Shown here one piece after another: positions 1-8,528 of a stretch of 34,470 bases of DNA. The position numbers and the translations under genes were made by a program. The stretch is from Desulfobacterales bacterium (GTDB lineage Bacteria > Desulfobacterota > Desulfobulbia > Desulfobulbales > JAGXFP01). The notes beneath the pieces are model-generated. The model worked only from the letters and a program-made list of their open reading frames with translations, had not been told where the DNA came from and did not search any database. How positions within the stretch are numbered: the first letter of the stretch is position 1; the number at the start of each line of letters is the position of its first letter. The stretch covers positions 1-34,470 of the forward strand of contig JAGXFP010000022.1 of the NCBI GenBank assembly GCA_024637225.1, read 5' to 3'.

Positions 1-1
1 A

Positions 2-745
2 CAACACTTGACCAGAAAACTAAAACTGTTACTGAATAATAAAACACTCCTCGCGACCTCACAAATAATCGGTCGGCTTTGCACCGGAACACCGGTCGCC
101 ATCACGTCAGTTCAACCGGTCGGCTTCATCGGAATACGCACCATGCCCAGGCTACCGGAAGATCTCCAGAAAATCCTCAACAACCCCAGCCGATTTCACT
201 ACGGGGAGGTATTCAGCGTCGTTACTCAAAATGGTTCATACCGGGGGGTTACCATCCCTCTTTCCGAGGCCGGCATCAAAAAAATCGGCGCCATTATCGT
301 CCTCAGGGATTTCAAGAAAATCTCTTCGGGCAATCAACTTATCATCATGTTAAGCCTCTTCACCTTCATGACAATCATTATTTTAATGCTGCTGCTCTAC
401 AATTACCTGGGCAGGATCGCCATGGACCTGACCAATACTCACCACAATCTTCAAAGCGAGATCCGCGAACACGAGCAAACCGAAAAAGAACTGGCTGCGC
501 AACAGGAGCATCTTGATCGGCTGGTTGAGGAAAGGACCGAGGAACTGGAGAAGGCTCTGGCCGAAGTCAAAATCCTGAGCGGTTTTCTGCCGATCTGTGC
601 CTCCTGCAAGGATATCCGCACCGAATCCGGCGAGTGGGAACAGATTGAATCATACATCAGGGACCACTCGGAAGCCGAGTTCAGCCACAGCTACTGTCCA
701 AAATGCGCCGAGAAGCTCTATAAGGATTTGGGCAGGAAAGGGTAA
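2..745 (+). CDS. CACHE-type membrane sensor protein, 5'-truncated, with Cys4 C-terminal tail
   Basis: The reading frame is open to the window edge, so the N-terminus is missing; a TTG at 8 is only the first possible internal start. What remains is an extracytoplasmic sensor-like part ending in 'IGAIIVLRDF', one membrane helix (about residues 112-134 from the TTG), a charged coiled coil (about 140-188), and a tail with CASC...CPKC, a four-cysteine motif often seen at the end of Desulfobacterota signalling proteins. The segment before the helix resembles the orphan sensor at 24081-25139 ('IGEIILIKDF' then a helix), which suggests a double-CACHE (dCACHE_3-like) input domain. No kinase, GGDEF or HD output domain is present. 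The Cys4 tail may bind zinc; this is inferred. It converges on hemB. Confidence 0.7.
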   Translation, partial: QHLTRKLKLLLNNKTLLATSQIIGRLCTGTPVAITSVQPVGFIGIRTMPRLPEDLQKILNNPSRFHYGEVFSVVTQNGSYRGVTIPLSEAGIKKIGAIIVLRDFKKISSGNQLIIMLSLFTFMTIIILMLLLYNYLGRIAMDLTNTHHNLQSEIREHEQTEKELAAQQEHLDRLVEERTEELEKALAEVKILSGFLPICASCKDIRTESGEWEQIESYIRDHSEAEFSHSYCPKCAEKLYKDLGRKG

Positions 746-823
746 GGACAGGTGAGGGGGTAAAGACTGTGTATTGAGAATTTTCACTCCTCACTCCTCA
801 CCGCAGTTAGACCCTCACCGTCG

Positions 824-1801
824 TTAACCCTTCCGCAGGTAGCGGGCCGCTTCCTTGGCAAAATAGGTAAGGATGATATCGGCACCGGCCCGTCTGATGC
901 TGAGCAGGGTCTCGTACATTACCTTATCGCCGTCGATCCAGCCTTTTTCGGCGGCGGCCTTGATCATCGCGTACTCGCCGCTGACATGGTAGGCGGCGAT
1001 GGGCAGATCGTATTCCTCGCGCAGTTTGGCAATAATATCGAGATAGGCCACCGCCGGCTTGACCATCAGAATATCGGCCCCCTCTTCCACATCGAGATCC
1101 GCCTCCCGGAAAGCCTCCCGGACGTTGGCGGGGTCCATCTGATAACCGCGCCGGTCCCCGAACTGGGGAGCGCCGTCGGCGGCATCGCGAAACGGGCCGT
1201 AGAAGGAAGAGGCGTACTTGACCGCATAGGACATGATCGGAATATTGTGGAAGTTGTTTTCGTCGAGGGCTCCCCGAATCTCGGCGACCCGGCCATCCAT
1301 CATATCGGAGGGGGCGACCATGTCGGCACCGGCTTCGGCATGGGAAAGGGCGGTTTTGGCCAGCACTTCAAGAGTGGAATCGTTATCGACCTGCTGGTCG
1401 ATAATAATGCCGCAGTGGCCGTGATCGGTATACTCGCAAAGGCAGACATCGGTGATCACGTTCAGTTCGGGGGTCTTGTTCTTGAGCTCCCTGATGGCAC
1501 GCTGGATAATGCCGTCCTTGGCATGGGCGCCGGAGCCGACCGCATCCTTTTTTTCCGGCAGGCCGAAAAGGATGACGTTATTGACCCCTAACTCCATGCA
1601 CTCCTTGGCTTCGGCGGCAAGCCGGTCCACCGAGATCCGGAAAACCCCGGGCATCGAACTGATTTCGTCGTTGATATTCTTGCCGTGCTGGACAAAGAGC
1701 GGATAGATAAGATGGTCGGCGGACAGAGTGGTCTCCCTGATCAGCGACCTGAAAATTTCATTCTGCCTCATGCGCCGGGGCCGATATTCCGGAAAGATCA
1801 T
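824..1801 (-). CDS. hemB: Porphobilinogen synthase (delta-aminolevulinic acid dehydratase)
   Basis: The enzyme condenses two 5-aminolevulinate molecules to porphobilinogen in the tetrapyrrole pathway (heme, siroheme, cobalamin). The 325-aa length is normal. Diagnostic parts are visible: the zinc cysteines in '[14 protein letters not shown]' (Cys120, Cys122, Cys130), the first Schiff-base lysine in '[17 protein letters not shown]' (Lys195) and the second in 'MVKPA' (Lys248). The Cys-rich site makes it a Zn-dependent rather than a Mg-only form. The ATG at 1801 is preceded by AGGAG with 8-nt spacing. It is the last gene of the minus-strand block and is separated from the clpX-like gene by about 200 bp with REP-like repeats. 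Confidence 0.97.
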   Translation of the reverse strand: MIFPEYRPRRMRQNEIFRSLIRETTLSADHLIYPLFVQHGKNINDEISSMPGVFRISVDRLAAEAKECMELGVNNVILFGLPEKKDAVGSGAHAKDGIIQRAIRELKNKTPELNVITDVCLCEYTDHGHCGIIIDQQVDNDSTLEVLAKTALSHAEAGADMVAPSDMMDGRVAEIRGALDENNFHNIPIMSYAVKYASSFYGPFRDAADGAPQFGDRRGYQMDPANVREAFREADLDVEEGADILMVKPAVAYLDIIAKLREEYDLPIAAYHVSGEYAMIKAAAEKGWIDGDKVMYETLLSIRRAGADIILTYFAKEAARYLRKG

Positions 1802-1879
1802 TGATGCATCTCCTGATAGATTTTCTCATTTGCGACCGAGGGCAAAGGCAACCTTCACGTCGGTCATTACCGTATAAAG

Positions 1880-1980
1880 CTTCAGTGAGCAGCCTGTCTG
1901 CCCGCACGAAACTTATGCCCTGTGGGAATAAAGCTGAGTTGAACAACTTGCCTGGTCAAACGAAACTTATGCCCTGTGGG
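1880..1980 (+). repeat. Tandem pair of REP-like elements (copies A and B)
   Basis: The 20-mer cgaaacttatgccctgtggg occurs twice, at 1907-1926 and 1961-1980, a 54-bp period. Each is preceded by a small imperfect hairpin (e.g. GAGCAG-cctgt-CTGCCC near 1887-1903). The same 20-mer occurs on the other strand at 33235-33254, overlapping the end of the RAYT transposase gene. A decayed copy lies at 19161-19212. A hairpin plus a conserved flank, with a RAYT gene nearby, is the usual REP layout. The pair sits between hemB and the clpX-like gene. Confidence 0.8.
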
Positions 1981-1997
1981 TGTAAACGGTAATCTTT

Positions 1998-3821
1998 TTA
2001 CACTATAAAGCTGGTTTGGACCAGTTTGTTGATAAACTTTTCCGGATCGATGATCGCCTCAGCGGTAAAAACCGCCTCTCGAATCCCCTTCTTCCCTCCC
2101 ATCAGACGCAAGCCCGGTTCACAAATCCGGAACACCTTTTCGCAGATTGCGACAACCTCCGTCCTGCCGGCGGGCAAAGAGGCTAGAATCTCATCCTCGG
2201 CGGTCTGATCAAATTCGACCCGCAGATCCTCCGAACTGAATTCGGCTTCGCATTCCCTGATATAGCCGAGTATTTCCACCATGGCCAGGCAGGCCTCATT
2301 CGATTCAAGATTATCGGCCTGGCAGATCCTGGCCATAAGCCGCAGGCGGTTCGGCGAACCGGCAATCTCCTCCCGCAGGAAGCAGTCGGCTCGGGAGTTC
2401 CGCAGAAACTCGACGATCTGATCCTGCTCTTCACCCTCCAGAACCTCGAACCGGCGGCGATGGAACTCGGCCCGGGCGGGATCGGCCAGCAGTCCGGCCA
2501 GTTCGGCCTCGGGCTCGACAACCATCGCCTTGGAAACCACCAGACAATCCAGATCAAGGGATGGGAGTTTTTTCTCAAAGGGCAGCAGGAATCTCTCCAT
2601 GACGCTTACCAGGCCGCGGGCTCCGGTCTTTTCCTGGACGGCCCGGGCCGCAATCTCGCGCAAGGCATCGTCCTCGAAAATCAGCTTGATCCCGTAAGCC
2701 CGAAAATCCTGCTTTTTCCCAAGCACTACCGAATTGTTGGGATTACACATGATCCGATAAAGATCTTCCTCGGATAATTCATCCAATACGCTTATGACCG
2801 GTAAACGGCCGACGAACTCGCTTTCGAAACCGTAGCGGATCAGATCCTCGGCCTTGGCCTGTTTCAGATAGAGGGTTGTCTTGTTTTTCGAGGTCACCGT
2901 GCTTTCAAAGCCGATGGACTGGCGGCCCACCCTTTTCTGGACAATCTCATCCATGCCGGTAAAAGCGCCGCTCATGATGAAGAGGATATTTCTGGTGTTG
3001 ACCATCCTGCCTTCCCGCTTGCCGTGGGTCCGATAATATTCGATGGCCTCAAGCTGGGAAATGGGATCGTTGGGAACCTTCAACTCTACTTCGGTCTCTT
3101 CCATCGGTTTAAGGAGGGCGCGCTGAACCCCGGTCCTGGATACATCGTGGGTAAGACGGTCCTCCGAACCGGCGATCTTGTCGATCTCATCGACATAGAT
3201 GATCCCGAATTCCGCCCGATCGATGGCGCCGCCGGCCTCCTTGACCAGATCCCGGACCAGATCCTCAACATCCCTGCCGACATAGCCGGTCTCACTGAAT
3301 TTGGTGGCGTCGCCCTTTACGAAAGGGACGCCGAGCCTGCGGGCGATCAATTTAATCAGGAAGGTTTTGCCGACCCCGGTCGGCCCGATGAGCAGCACAT
3401 TACTTTTTACCTGTCCCGGACTGCGGCGGTCCAGCCACCCTTTCTCGGCGGCATAGCGAATCCTGTTGAAGTGGGTACAGATTTTAGTGGCAAGGACTGC
3501 CTTGGCCCTATCCTGGCGGATTACATATTCATCGAGATAGGCGACCAGTTCTTCCGGTTTAAGCTGGAAGTTGAAGATTTCAGGAGTGGCCGAAGGGGGG
3601 GCGACTTTTTCCCCGCTTTTGTCTGCTTCCGATTCCGCCGCGGGGAAGTCGGACATAACCTTGATCTGTTCCCCGTACTTATCGGCAAGATACTTGCTTA
3701 TCTCTTTTTCCAGCTCCCTGCGGCTGGGCAAGGCGCTGCTAGGTAAGTGATCCCCGGCTGGGAGATTGGCCAATCCCGGGTGGCTTATCCCGTGATCGGA
3801 GACGCTGCTGTGCCTGGCCAT
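1998..3821 (-). CDS. ClpX-like AAA+ ATPase with N- and C-terminal extensions
   Basis: A 607-aa AAA+ protein of the ClpX type (ClpX is usually about 420 aa), presumably an ATP-driven unfoldase or remodeller. Numbering from the start used here: Walker A GPTGVGKT at 146-153, GYVG pore loop at 179-182, Walker B IIYVDE at 207-212, and an IGF tripeptide at 303-305, the motif by which ClpX docks on ClpP. The N-terminal Cys4 zinc-binding domain of true ClpX is missing. It is replaced by about 100 low-complexity residues, and about 150 extra acidic residues follow the ATPase core. The frame is open to 3926, but the ATG at 3821 has GGGGAG 5 nt upstream and avoids overlap with the ntrX-like gene, which ends 46 nt before it. 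Codons for residues 8-21 lie in a dispersed repeat (see 3761-3800). True ClpX is probably encoded elsewhere. Confidence 0.85.
   Translation of the reverse strand: MARHSSVSDHGISHPGLANLPAGDHLPSSALPSRRELEKEISKYLADKYGEQIKVMSDFPAAESEADKSGEKVAPPSATPEIFNFQLKPEELVAYLDEYVIRQDRAKAVLATKICTHFNRIRYAAEKGWLDRRSPGQVKSNVLLIGPTGVGKTFLIKLIARRLGVPFVKGDATKFSETGYVGRDVEDLVRDLVKEAGGAIDRAEFGIIYVDEIDKIAGSEDRLTHDVSRTGVQRALLKPMEETEVELKVPNDPISQLEAIEYYRTHGKREGRMVNTRNILFIMSGAFTGMDEIVQKRVGRQSIGFESTVTSKNKTTLYLKQAKAEDLIRYGFESEFVGRLPVISVLDELSEEDLYRIMCNPNNSVVLGKKQDFRAYGIKLIFEDDALREIAARAVQEKTGARGLVSVMERFLLPFEKKLPSLDLDCLVVSKAMVVEPEAELAGLLADPARAEFHRRRFEVLEGEEQDQIVEFLRNSRADCFLREEIAGSPNRLRLMARICQADNLESNEACLAMVEILGYIRECEAEFSSEDLRVEFDQTAEDEILASLPAGRTEVVAICEKVFRICEPGLRLMGGKKGIREAVFTAEAIIDPEKFINKLVQTSFIV
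3761..3800 (+). repeat. Dispersed ~40-bp repeat inside the clpX-like coding sequence
   Basis: This stretch matches 28212-28253 over about 40 bp. The core gattggccaatcccgggtgg (3764-3783) differs from the other copy by one base. The core contains the palindrome ATTGGCCAAT. In the clpX-like frame it encodes 'SHPGLANLP'; the other copy is intergenic but reads 'SHPELANLP' in one minus-strand frame. No function is assigned. Confidence 0.65.
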
Positions 3822-3867
3822 ATTGACTCCCCGGCAAAGTATTCTTCGGCTCGGTTCACGTTCAGGT

Positions 3868-5244
3868 TCACTTGTCGGTTTCGACTCCCAGAGTTTTAAC
3901 CTTTTTGTGGAGATGACTCCGCTCAAGACCGATCTCTTCGGCGGTCTGACTTATGTTACCATGATTTTCCATTAACTTTACTCTTAGAAATTCCCTTTCG
4001 AAAATTTTTTTCGCTTCCTTGAAGTCATTAACCATAAACGGCGTCTGCCATGTTTCGGAAACCGGGGAAGCCGTGAGGCCCTGGCCGACCGGGAGAAGCA
4101 CAGCCAGGTCATCTTCGCTGATCGTGTCGCCGGGCGCCATGATTACCGCGCGCTCTACCAGATTACGGAGCTCCCGGACATTTCCCGGCCAGCTGTGCTC
4201 CATCAGGGCCTTGATCCCGGCTTCATCAAAACTCTTTCCGCCGAGACCCTTGCGGGCCATATCGCCTAGGAACTCCTCCACCAGCAAGGGGATATCATCA
4301 AGCCGGTCCCGCAACGGCGGCACGTTGATCGGCACCACGTTCAAGCGGTAAAAAAGATCGGCCCGGAAATTGCCGGCCTCTATCTCGCGCTCCAGATCCT
4401 TATTGGTGGCCGCCAGCACCCTGACGTTAACCGAGATGGTCTTGCCGCCGCCGACCCTTTCGAATTTTTGTTCCTGCAGGATGCGGAGGATCTTGGCCTG
4501 GGTCTTGAGACTCATATCACCGATTTCATCGAGGAAAAGCATCCCGCCGTCGGCCTGATCGAACTTGCCGCGGCGATTGGCCGCCGCACCGGTAAAAGAA
4601 CCTTTTTCATGACCGAACAGTTCACTCTCGATCAGCTCTTCGGGTATGGCCGCACAGTTGAGTTCGATCATCGGTTTGGCGTTGAATCCCGACAACCGGT
4701 GGATGGACTGGGCGACCACCTCCTTGCCGGTGCCGTGCTCGCCCCGGATCAACACCCAGGCCGAGGTGGGCGCCACCCGTTCGATCTGGCCGCAGAGGTT
4801 CCGGATTTCCTTGGAGTTGCCGGTCAGCACCGTTTTCTTTTTGGCCGAGGTTCGCAGGATCTCGTTCTCCTTGACCAGTTTCGACATCGCCAGACCGTTG
4901 GTTACCGCCACCACGATCTTGTCATAGGAAGGCGGTTTTTCGATAAAATCAAAGGCGCCCTTCTTGGTTGCCTTAACGGCAGTTTCGATATTACCGTGGC
5001 CCGAGATCATGATCACCGGGAGGATCGGATCACGTTTTTTAATCTCTTCCAACGCCTCCAGACCGTCCATCCCCGGCATCCAGATATCCAGCAATACCAG
5101 GTCGATTTCCTCCTCGTCGATCAGCTTCAGCCCCTCTTCGGCGGAACCTGCGCAAACCGGCACAAAACCCTCGTCGGAGAGGATACCCGCCAAGGAATCA
5201 AGGATGCTCTTTTCGTCATCAACAACCAGAATTCTTTTCGCCAT
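3868..5244 (-). CDS. ntrX: Sigma54-dependent response regulator, NtrC/NtrX family
   Basis: A 458-aa bacterial enhancer-binding protein. The receiver domain has acidic residues Asp9/Asp10, phospho-acceptor Asp53 (in LLDIWMPG) and Lys103. The AAA+ sigma54-activation domain has Walker A GEHGTGKE (168-175) and Walker B 'GGMLFLDEIGD' (233-243). The C-terminus carries a Fis-type helix-turn-helix ('NISQTAEEIGLERSHLHKKV'). The loop that contacts sigma54 reads GSFTGA (215-220) instead of the canonical GAFTGA. It lies downstream of an NtrY-like kinase gene on the same strand, so the pair is NtrYX-like. The spacer to that gene is 250 bp, so it may have its own promoter. Targets are unknown; nitrogen control is only the family's classical role. 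Confidence 0.9.
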   Translation of the reverse strand: MAKRILVVDDEKSILDSLAGILSDEGFVPVCAGSAEEGLKLIDEEEIDLVLLDIWMPGMDGLEALEEIKKRDPILPVIMISGHGNIETAVKATKKGAFDFIEKPPSYDKIVVAVTNGLAMSKLVKENEILRTSAKKKTVLTGNSKEIRNLCGQIERVAPTSAWVLIRGEHGTGKEVVAQSIHRLSGFNAKPMIELNCAAIPEELIESELFGHEKGSFTGAAANRRGKFDQADGGMLFLDEIGDMSLKTQAKILRILQEQKFERVGGGKTISVNVRVLAATNKDLEREIEAGNFRADLFYRLNVVPINVPPLRDRLDDIPLLVEEFLGDMARKGLGGKSFDEAGIKALMEHSWPGNVRELRNLVERAVIMAPGDTISEDDLAVLLPVGQGLTASPVSETWQTPFMVNDFKEAKKIFEREFLRVKLMENHGNISQTAEEIGLERSHLHKKVKTLGVETDK

Positions 5245-5494
5245 AACAGTAAGTCGTCATCCTTTTTTTGATTAGTTCGCAAAAAGTCCGAAATGGGGTG
5301 ACTAAGCGTGCAATACCCTTTGCAGGGTGAAAATCTTCAGATCCAAAAACAGAAAGTTGATATCCTAAGCGGCTCTATATGAAACCAAGGCTTCTACTTA
5401 TGGATTCCCGCTAAAAACGTGCGGGAATGACAGCCCCCGGCTTATTGAATGTCATTTAGCTGAATCTGATTCGTAGCCATATTCCTAATTATTA
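5245..5494. repeat. Intergenic repeat remnants with hairpin between ntrY-like and ntrX-like genes
   Basis: The spacer starts with 'ttagttcgcaaaaagtccg' (5272-5290), one end of the TCGCAAAAAGT element family. It also contains a perfect hairpin ATTCCCGC (5404-5411) / GCGGGAAT (5421-5428) with a 9-nt loop. No U-run follows, so it is not a standard terminator. No gene is visible. Confidence 0.55.
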
Positions 5495-7750
5495 TTACGA
5501 GAGGGCTACCGGCATCTCAATCACGAATCTGGCGCCGCTCGGTTCATTGTCCCTGACCCGGATATAGCCGTCATGATCGGCGACTATGGTGCTGGCGATG
5601 GCCAGGCCCAGGCCGGTGCCGGTTTTTTTGGTGGAAAAGTATGGTTCGAACAGCCTCAGCTTATCGTTATCATGCACCCCGGGCCCGTTATCCCAGACCT
5701 CCAGGAAAGCCGCCTTCTCCCGGCTGTCAAAATAGACTTCAATCCCTATTTTGCCGTGATCGGCCGGCACTACCGCCACCGCATTGTCCATAAGGTTAAT
5801 CAATACCCTTTTTAACTGCTTCTGGTCAAAAGGAAACTCGGGAACCTCCGGCCCATGATTAAAATCGAACTCGATATTTTTATGGGCCTCCCGGTAAAAG
5901 ACCAGAACCTCCCGAGCCATTTCGGAAAGATCGTTGATCGATTTGCGCACCGCCGGCATCCGGGCGAAACTGGAAAATTCACTGACCAGCCTCTTTAGTT
6001 CATCGACCTGGTTGATGATCATCCGGGTACAGCTGTCGAAGACCTCGTCGTCATCGGCCAATCTGGCCATATATCTCTTGCGGAGACGCTGGGCCGACAG
6101 CTGGATCGGAGTGAGCGGGTTTTTAACCTCGTGGGCGATCCTCCTAGCCACTTCGCGCCAGGCCGCCATACGCTGGGCTTTTTCCAATTCGGTCAGGTTA
6201 TCGAAAACCAGCACCACCCCGAGGGAATCATGGTTCTCGTCCCTCAGCTGGGTAAAGCTAACCCGCAGCGAAAAAGTTTCATCGCCGAGACTGAGCCGCA
6301 CCAGATGCTGAATCGAACTCTTGCCGGATCTGGCCAGATCATCAAAAAAGCCGTCCATGATTCTCATATGGGCCGGTTGCAGAATCTCCCGATAGTCCCG
6401 GCCAAGCATCTTCTTTCGATCGATCCTGAGAAGCTCCTCGGCAAAATGATTGATCGTGGTGATCCGGCCCGATTCATCCATGGAAATGACCCCGGCCGCC
6501 ACATTCTGGAGGATGGTTTCGGTGTACTGCTGTCTCTTTTCCAGTTCCCCATAACTGTCCTGCAAGGCCAGGTTGACCATTTCCAGCTGCTGTTTGCCGG
6601 TCAGCAGGTCCCGGGTCATCCGGTTAAATGAATCGACCAGGGTGCCCATCTCGTCACCCGACTCCTTCTCCAGGACAAAATCAAGTTCGCCGTCGGCCAC
6701 CCTGCCGGTCGCGTCGGCCAGCTTGGCGATGGGACCCGTCAGTCCCCGGGCCACGTAAAATCCGAACCAGATCGCGCAGAAAACGATCAACAGAGTAACA
6801 ATCAGCAGCATTACCAACAGGCTGGTCTTGATCGGATTCTTGAGGATCATCAACTGACGGTATCCCTCAAGCCCGCTGGAAATCACCTCCATGGACTGCA
6901 ATTGCTCCCGGGGGATCAACAGGGATGTAATCAGGACATTAGTCCGGCGATCATTTTCCGAACCGAGTTTGACCGGCATCAGGCCCCGGATCAATTCGCC
7001 TTCGTCGACACCCTGGATGGCAACCTGATCGATCTCGCCGGCCAGGGCTCTGCGTAAGAGATCGGGAGGAATTTCCGGGATCGCGCGGCTGTCTATCTTT
7101 TGATCGTAAACCTTGACCAGCGCGACCCGCTGATCGGAAAGAAGTTCGAGTCCGGCCAGACCGCGGCTTTCCGCAATATCGGTGAGGAAGACATCGAGAT
7201 GTCGGGCTATCAACTGCTGATAGAGTTCGGATTCGAGACGGGTGGCAATGGACTCGCCCTGGGCGCGCACCTGGCCGCGCGCATCGTCATAAACATTCTT
7301 GGCTATGTTGAGAGATTCCTGGAGAGACTGCTCAACCCGGATATTGAACCAGTAATCCATGCTGGTCGAGACAAACTGCAGGGAGATGAAGAATAGCAGC
7401 CCCGTAGGCACCAGGGCCATGGAGACGAAGGAAATAACCATCTTGCTGCGCAGCTTGGTGCCCAGAAACCCCCGGCGGCGGTCAAAGATCAGCTGCACCA
7501 GATTACGAAGGACCAGGAAGACCACCAGCAACAGCAGCAGGACGTTGATATTAATGACCGTAAAAACCAGGACATTGCCGCTGACCGGAAAAGGAATGGT
7601 GCCGAGATCAAATATTCTGCTCTCGATATAAGTCAGTATGGGCAGGAAACAGATGCAGACAAAGATAATCAGCCATATCCGCCGGCGCTTGCGCTTGTCC
7701 CGCTCGGCCAGGTACTCGGTGCTGTTCAAACTAATATCTGAATTTGACAT
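5495..7750 (-). CDS. ntrY: NtrY-like membrane sensor histidine kinase
   Basis: A 751-aa kinase with the NtrY layout: membrane helices at about 25-42, 58-82 and 104-125; an extracytoplasmic sensor region (about 130-305); a further helix (about 308-332); HAMP (about 333-385); PAS (about 405-515); HisKA with phospho-His540 in 'IAHEVKNPLTPIQ'; and HATPase_c with the N box at 651-660 (Asn656), DNGPG (687-691) and GTGLGLA (711-717). It is expected to phosphorylate the NtrX-like regulator encoded next. Its start overlaps the end of the DUF4390 gene by 20 nt, which suggests translational coupling. The signal sensed cannot be read from the sequence. Confidence 0.93.
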   Translation of the reverse strand: MSNSDISLNSTEYLAERDKRKRRRIWLIIFVCICFLPILTYIESRIFDLGTIPFPVSGNVLVFTVININVLLLLLVVFLVLRNLVQLIFDRRRGFLGTKLRSKMVISFVSMALVPTGLLFFISLQFVSTSMDYWFNIRVEQSLQESLNIAKNVYDDARGQVRAQGESIATRLESELYQQLIARHLDVFLTDIAESRGLAGLELLSDQRVALVKVYDQKIDSRAIPEIPPDLLRRALAGEIDQVAIQGVDEGELIRGLMPVKLGSENDRRTNVLITSLLIPREQLQSMEVISSGLEGYRQLMILKNPIKTSLLVMLLIVTLLIVFCAIWFGFYVARGLTGPIAKLADATGRVADGELDFVLEKESGDEMGTLVDSFNRMTRDLLTGKQQLEMVNLALQDSYGELEKRQQYTETILQNVAAGVISMDESGRITTINHFAEELLRIDRKKMLGRDYREILQPAHMRIMDGFFDDLARSGKSSIQHLVRLSLGDETFSLRVSFTQLRDENHDSLGVVLVFDNLTELEKAQRMAAWREVARRIAHEVKNPLTPIQLSAQRLRKRYMARLADDDEVFDSCTRMIINQVDELKRLVSEFSSFARMPAVRKSINDLSEMAREVLVFYREAHKNIEFDFNHGPEVPEFPFDQKQLKRVLINLMDNAVAVVPADHGKIGIEVYFDSREKAAFLEVWDNGPGVHDNDKLRLFEPYFSTKKTGTGLGLAIASTIVADHDGYIRVRDNEPSGARFVIEMPVALS

Positions 7751-8354
7751 ATTGCCAGTCCGTTTCCTCGTCCTTCAGCTGCCAGAACGGGATCAGGTAT
7801 TTGAAAAAAAGCGGCAGGTTCTCGCGCTCCATCCTGACCTTGACACTCAAAAAATAGGTATTCCCCGGTCGCAGCCGGGCCAGCTCGACAACCTTGACCC
7901 CGTTGACTTCGGTCAACAGGGTTTTGGCTTTTTCAAAGTCGTCGACGGCGATAGCGGTGTTGTCCTCGGAGAAACGGAGATTGAATACCTCTTTCAGGGA
8001 GTCATAGGAAAGGGCACGCTCAAATTCCATCCCGGTCACCTGGCTGCCGGGGCGCCCCTCCGGATCGACCTCGCGCAGGGAAACAAAGAAGGTGTATAAA
8101 ACGGGAATTCCGTTGAAAATTCCTTCCTCGATCTCAGCCCGAAACGCCTTGTCGACCTGAAGATAAAGCAATAGATCCTGCCGGGAATTACTGACCACGA
8201 CATCCCTGATCTCGGCCTGGGCGGAGGCTTTGCCTTCAAGACCGAAAAAGAAACCGGGCAACAGCAGCAGAAGCAACAGCAGCGGAACCAGCAGGAACAG
8301 AAAGGCACTCTTCGCGGTCAGCGGATATTTCTTACGATCAGCGGGAACAGACAT
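7731..8354 (-). CDS. DUF4390 family exported/membrane-anchored protein
   Basis: A 207-aa protein with a long hydrophobic N-terminal segment (about 17-40, Leu-rich), then a soluble domain. Features such as 'IRDVVVSN', 'GIPVLYTFFVSL' and the YDSLKEVFNL region match DUF4390, a family regularly found just upstream of ntrY-type kinases in Desulfobacterota. It is probably a periplasmic accessory of the kinase; that role is inferred from the 20-nt overlap with the kinase gene. The ATG at 8354 has only a weak ribosome site (TTGAG). The 174-bp spacer to hflX may hold a promoter. Confidence 0.85.
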   Translation of the reverse strand: MSVPADRKKYPLTAKSAFLFLLVPLLLLLLLLPGFFFGLEGKASAQAEIRDVVVSNSRQDLLLYLQVDKAFRAEIEEGIFNGIPVLYTFFVSLREVDPEGRPGSQVTGMEFERALSYDSLKEVFNLRFSEDNTAIAVDDFEKAKTLLTEVNGVKVVELARLRPGNTYFLSVKVRMERENLPLFFKYLIPFWQLKDEETDWQYVKFRY

Positions 8355-8528
8355 TGATCAACTCAAGATATTTTATATTTTTTTATTTGAAGTCAGGTTA
8401 AGGGATCAGCAGAGGTTTTTGCTTAACCATCCCGTGATTTTTTGGGCGTTTGTCAATCATCGAAAGGCCGGCGAAGCGCGCTTCCCACCCTGGCAAGGCG
8501 ACACAAACAAAAGCGGCGGGCTGGGCAA

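Noticed and set aside
1880..1980. CRISPR-like repeat near hemB
   Set aside because: Only two units at a 54-bp spacing. The 33-34 bp between the conserved 20-mers is itself similar to the flanks of copies elsewhere, so it is part of the REP-like unit and not a spacer. No cas genes.
4468..5271. 267-codon plus-strand open frame opposite the ntrX-like gene
   Set aside because: Shadow of the receiver and AAA+ domains; no recognisable protein.
5404..5428. Intrinsic terminator between ntrY-like and ntrX-like genes
   Set aside because: The stem is perfect but no T-run follows on either strand. The 'gcgggaatgaca' form is typical of dispersed intergenic repeats.
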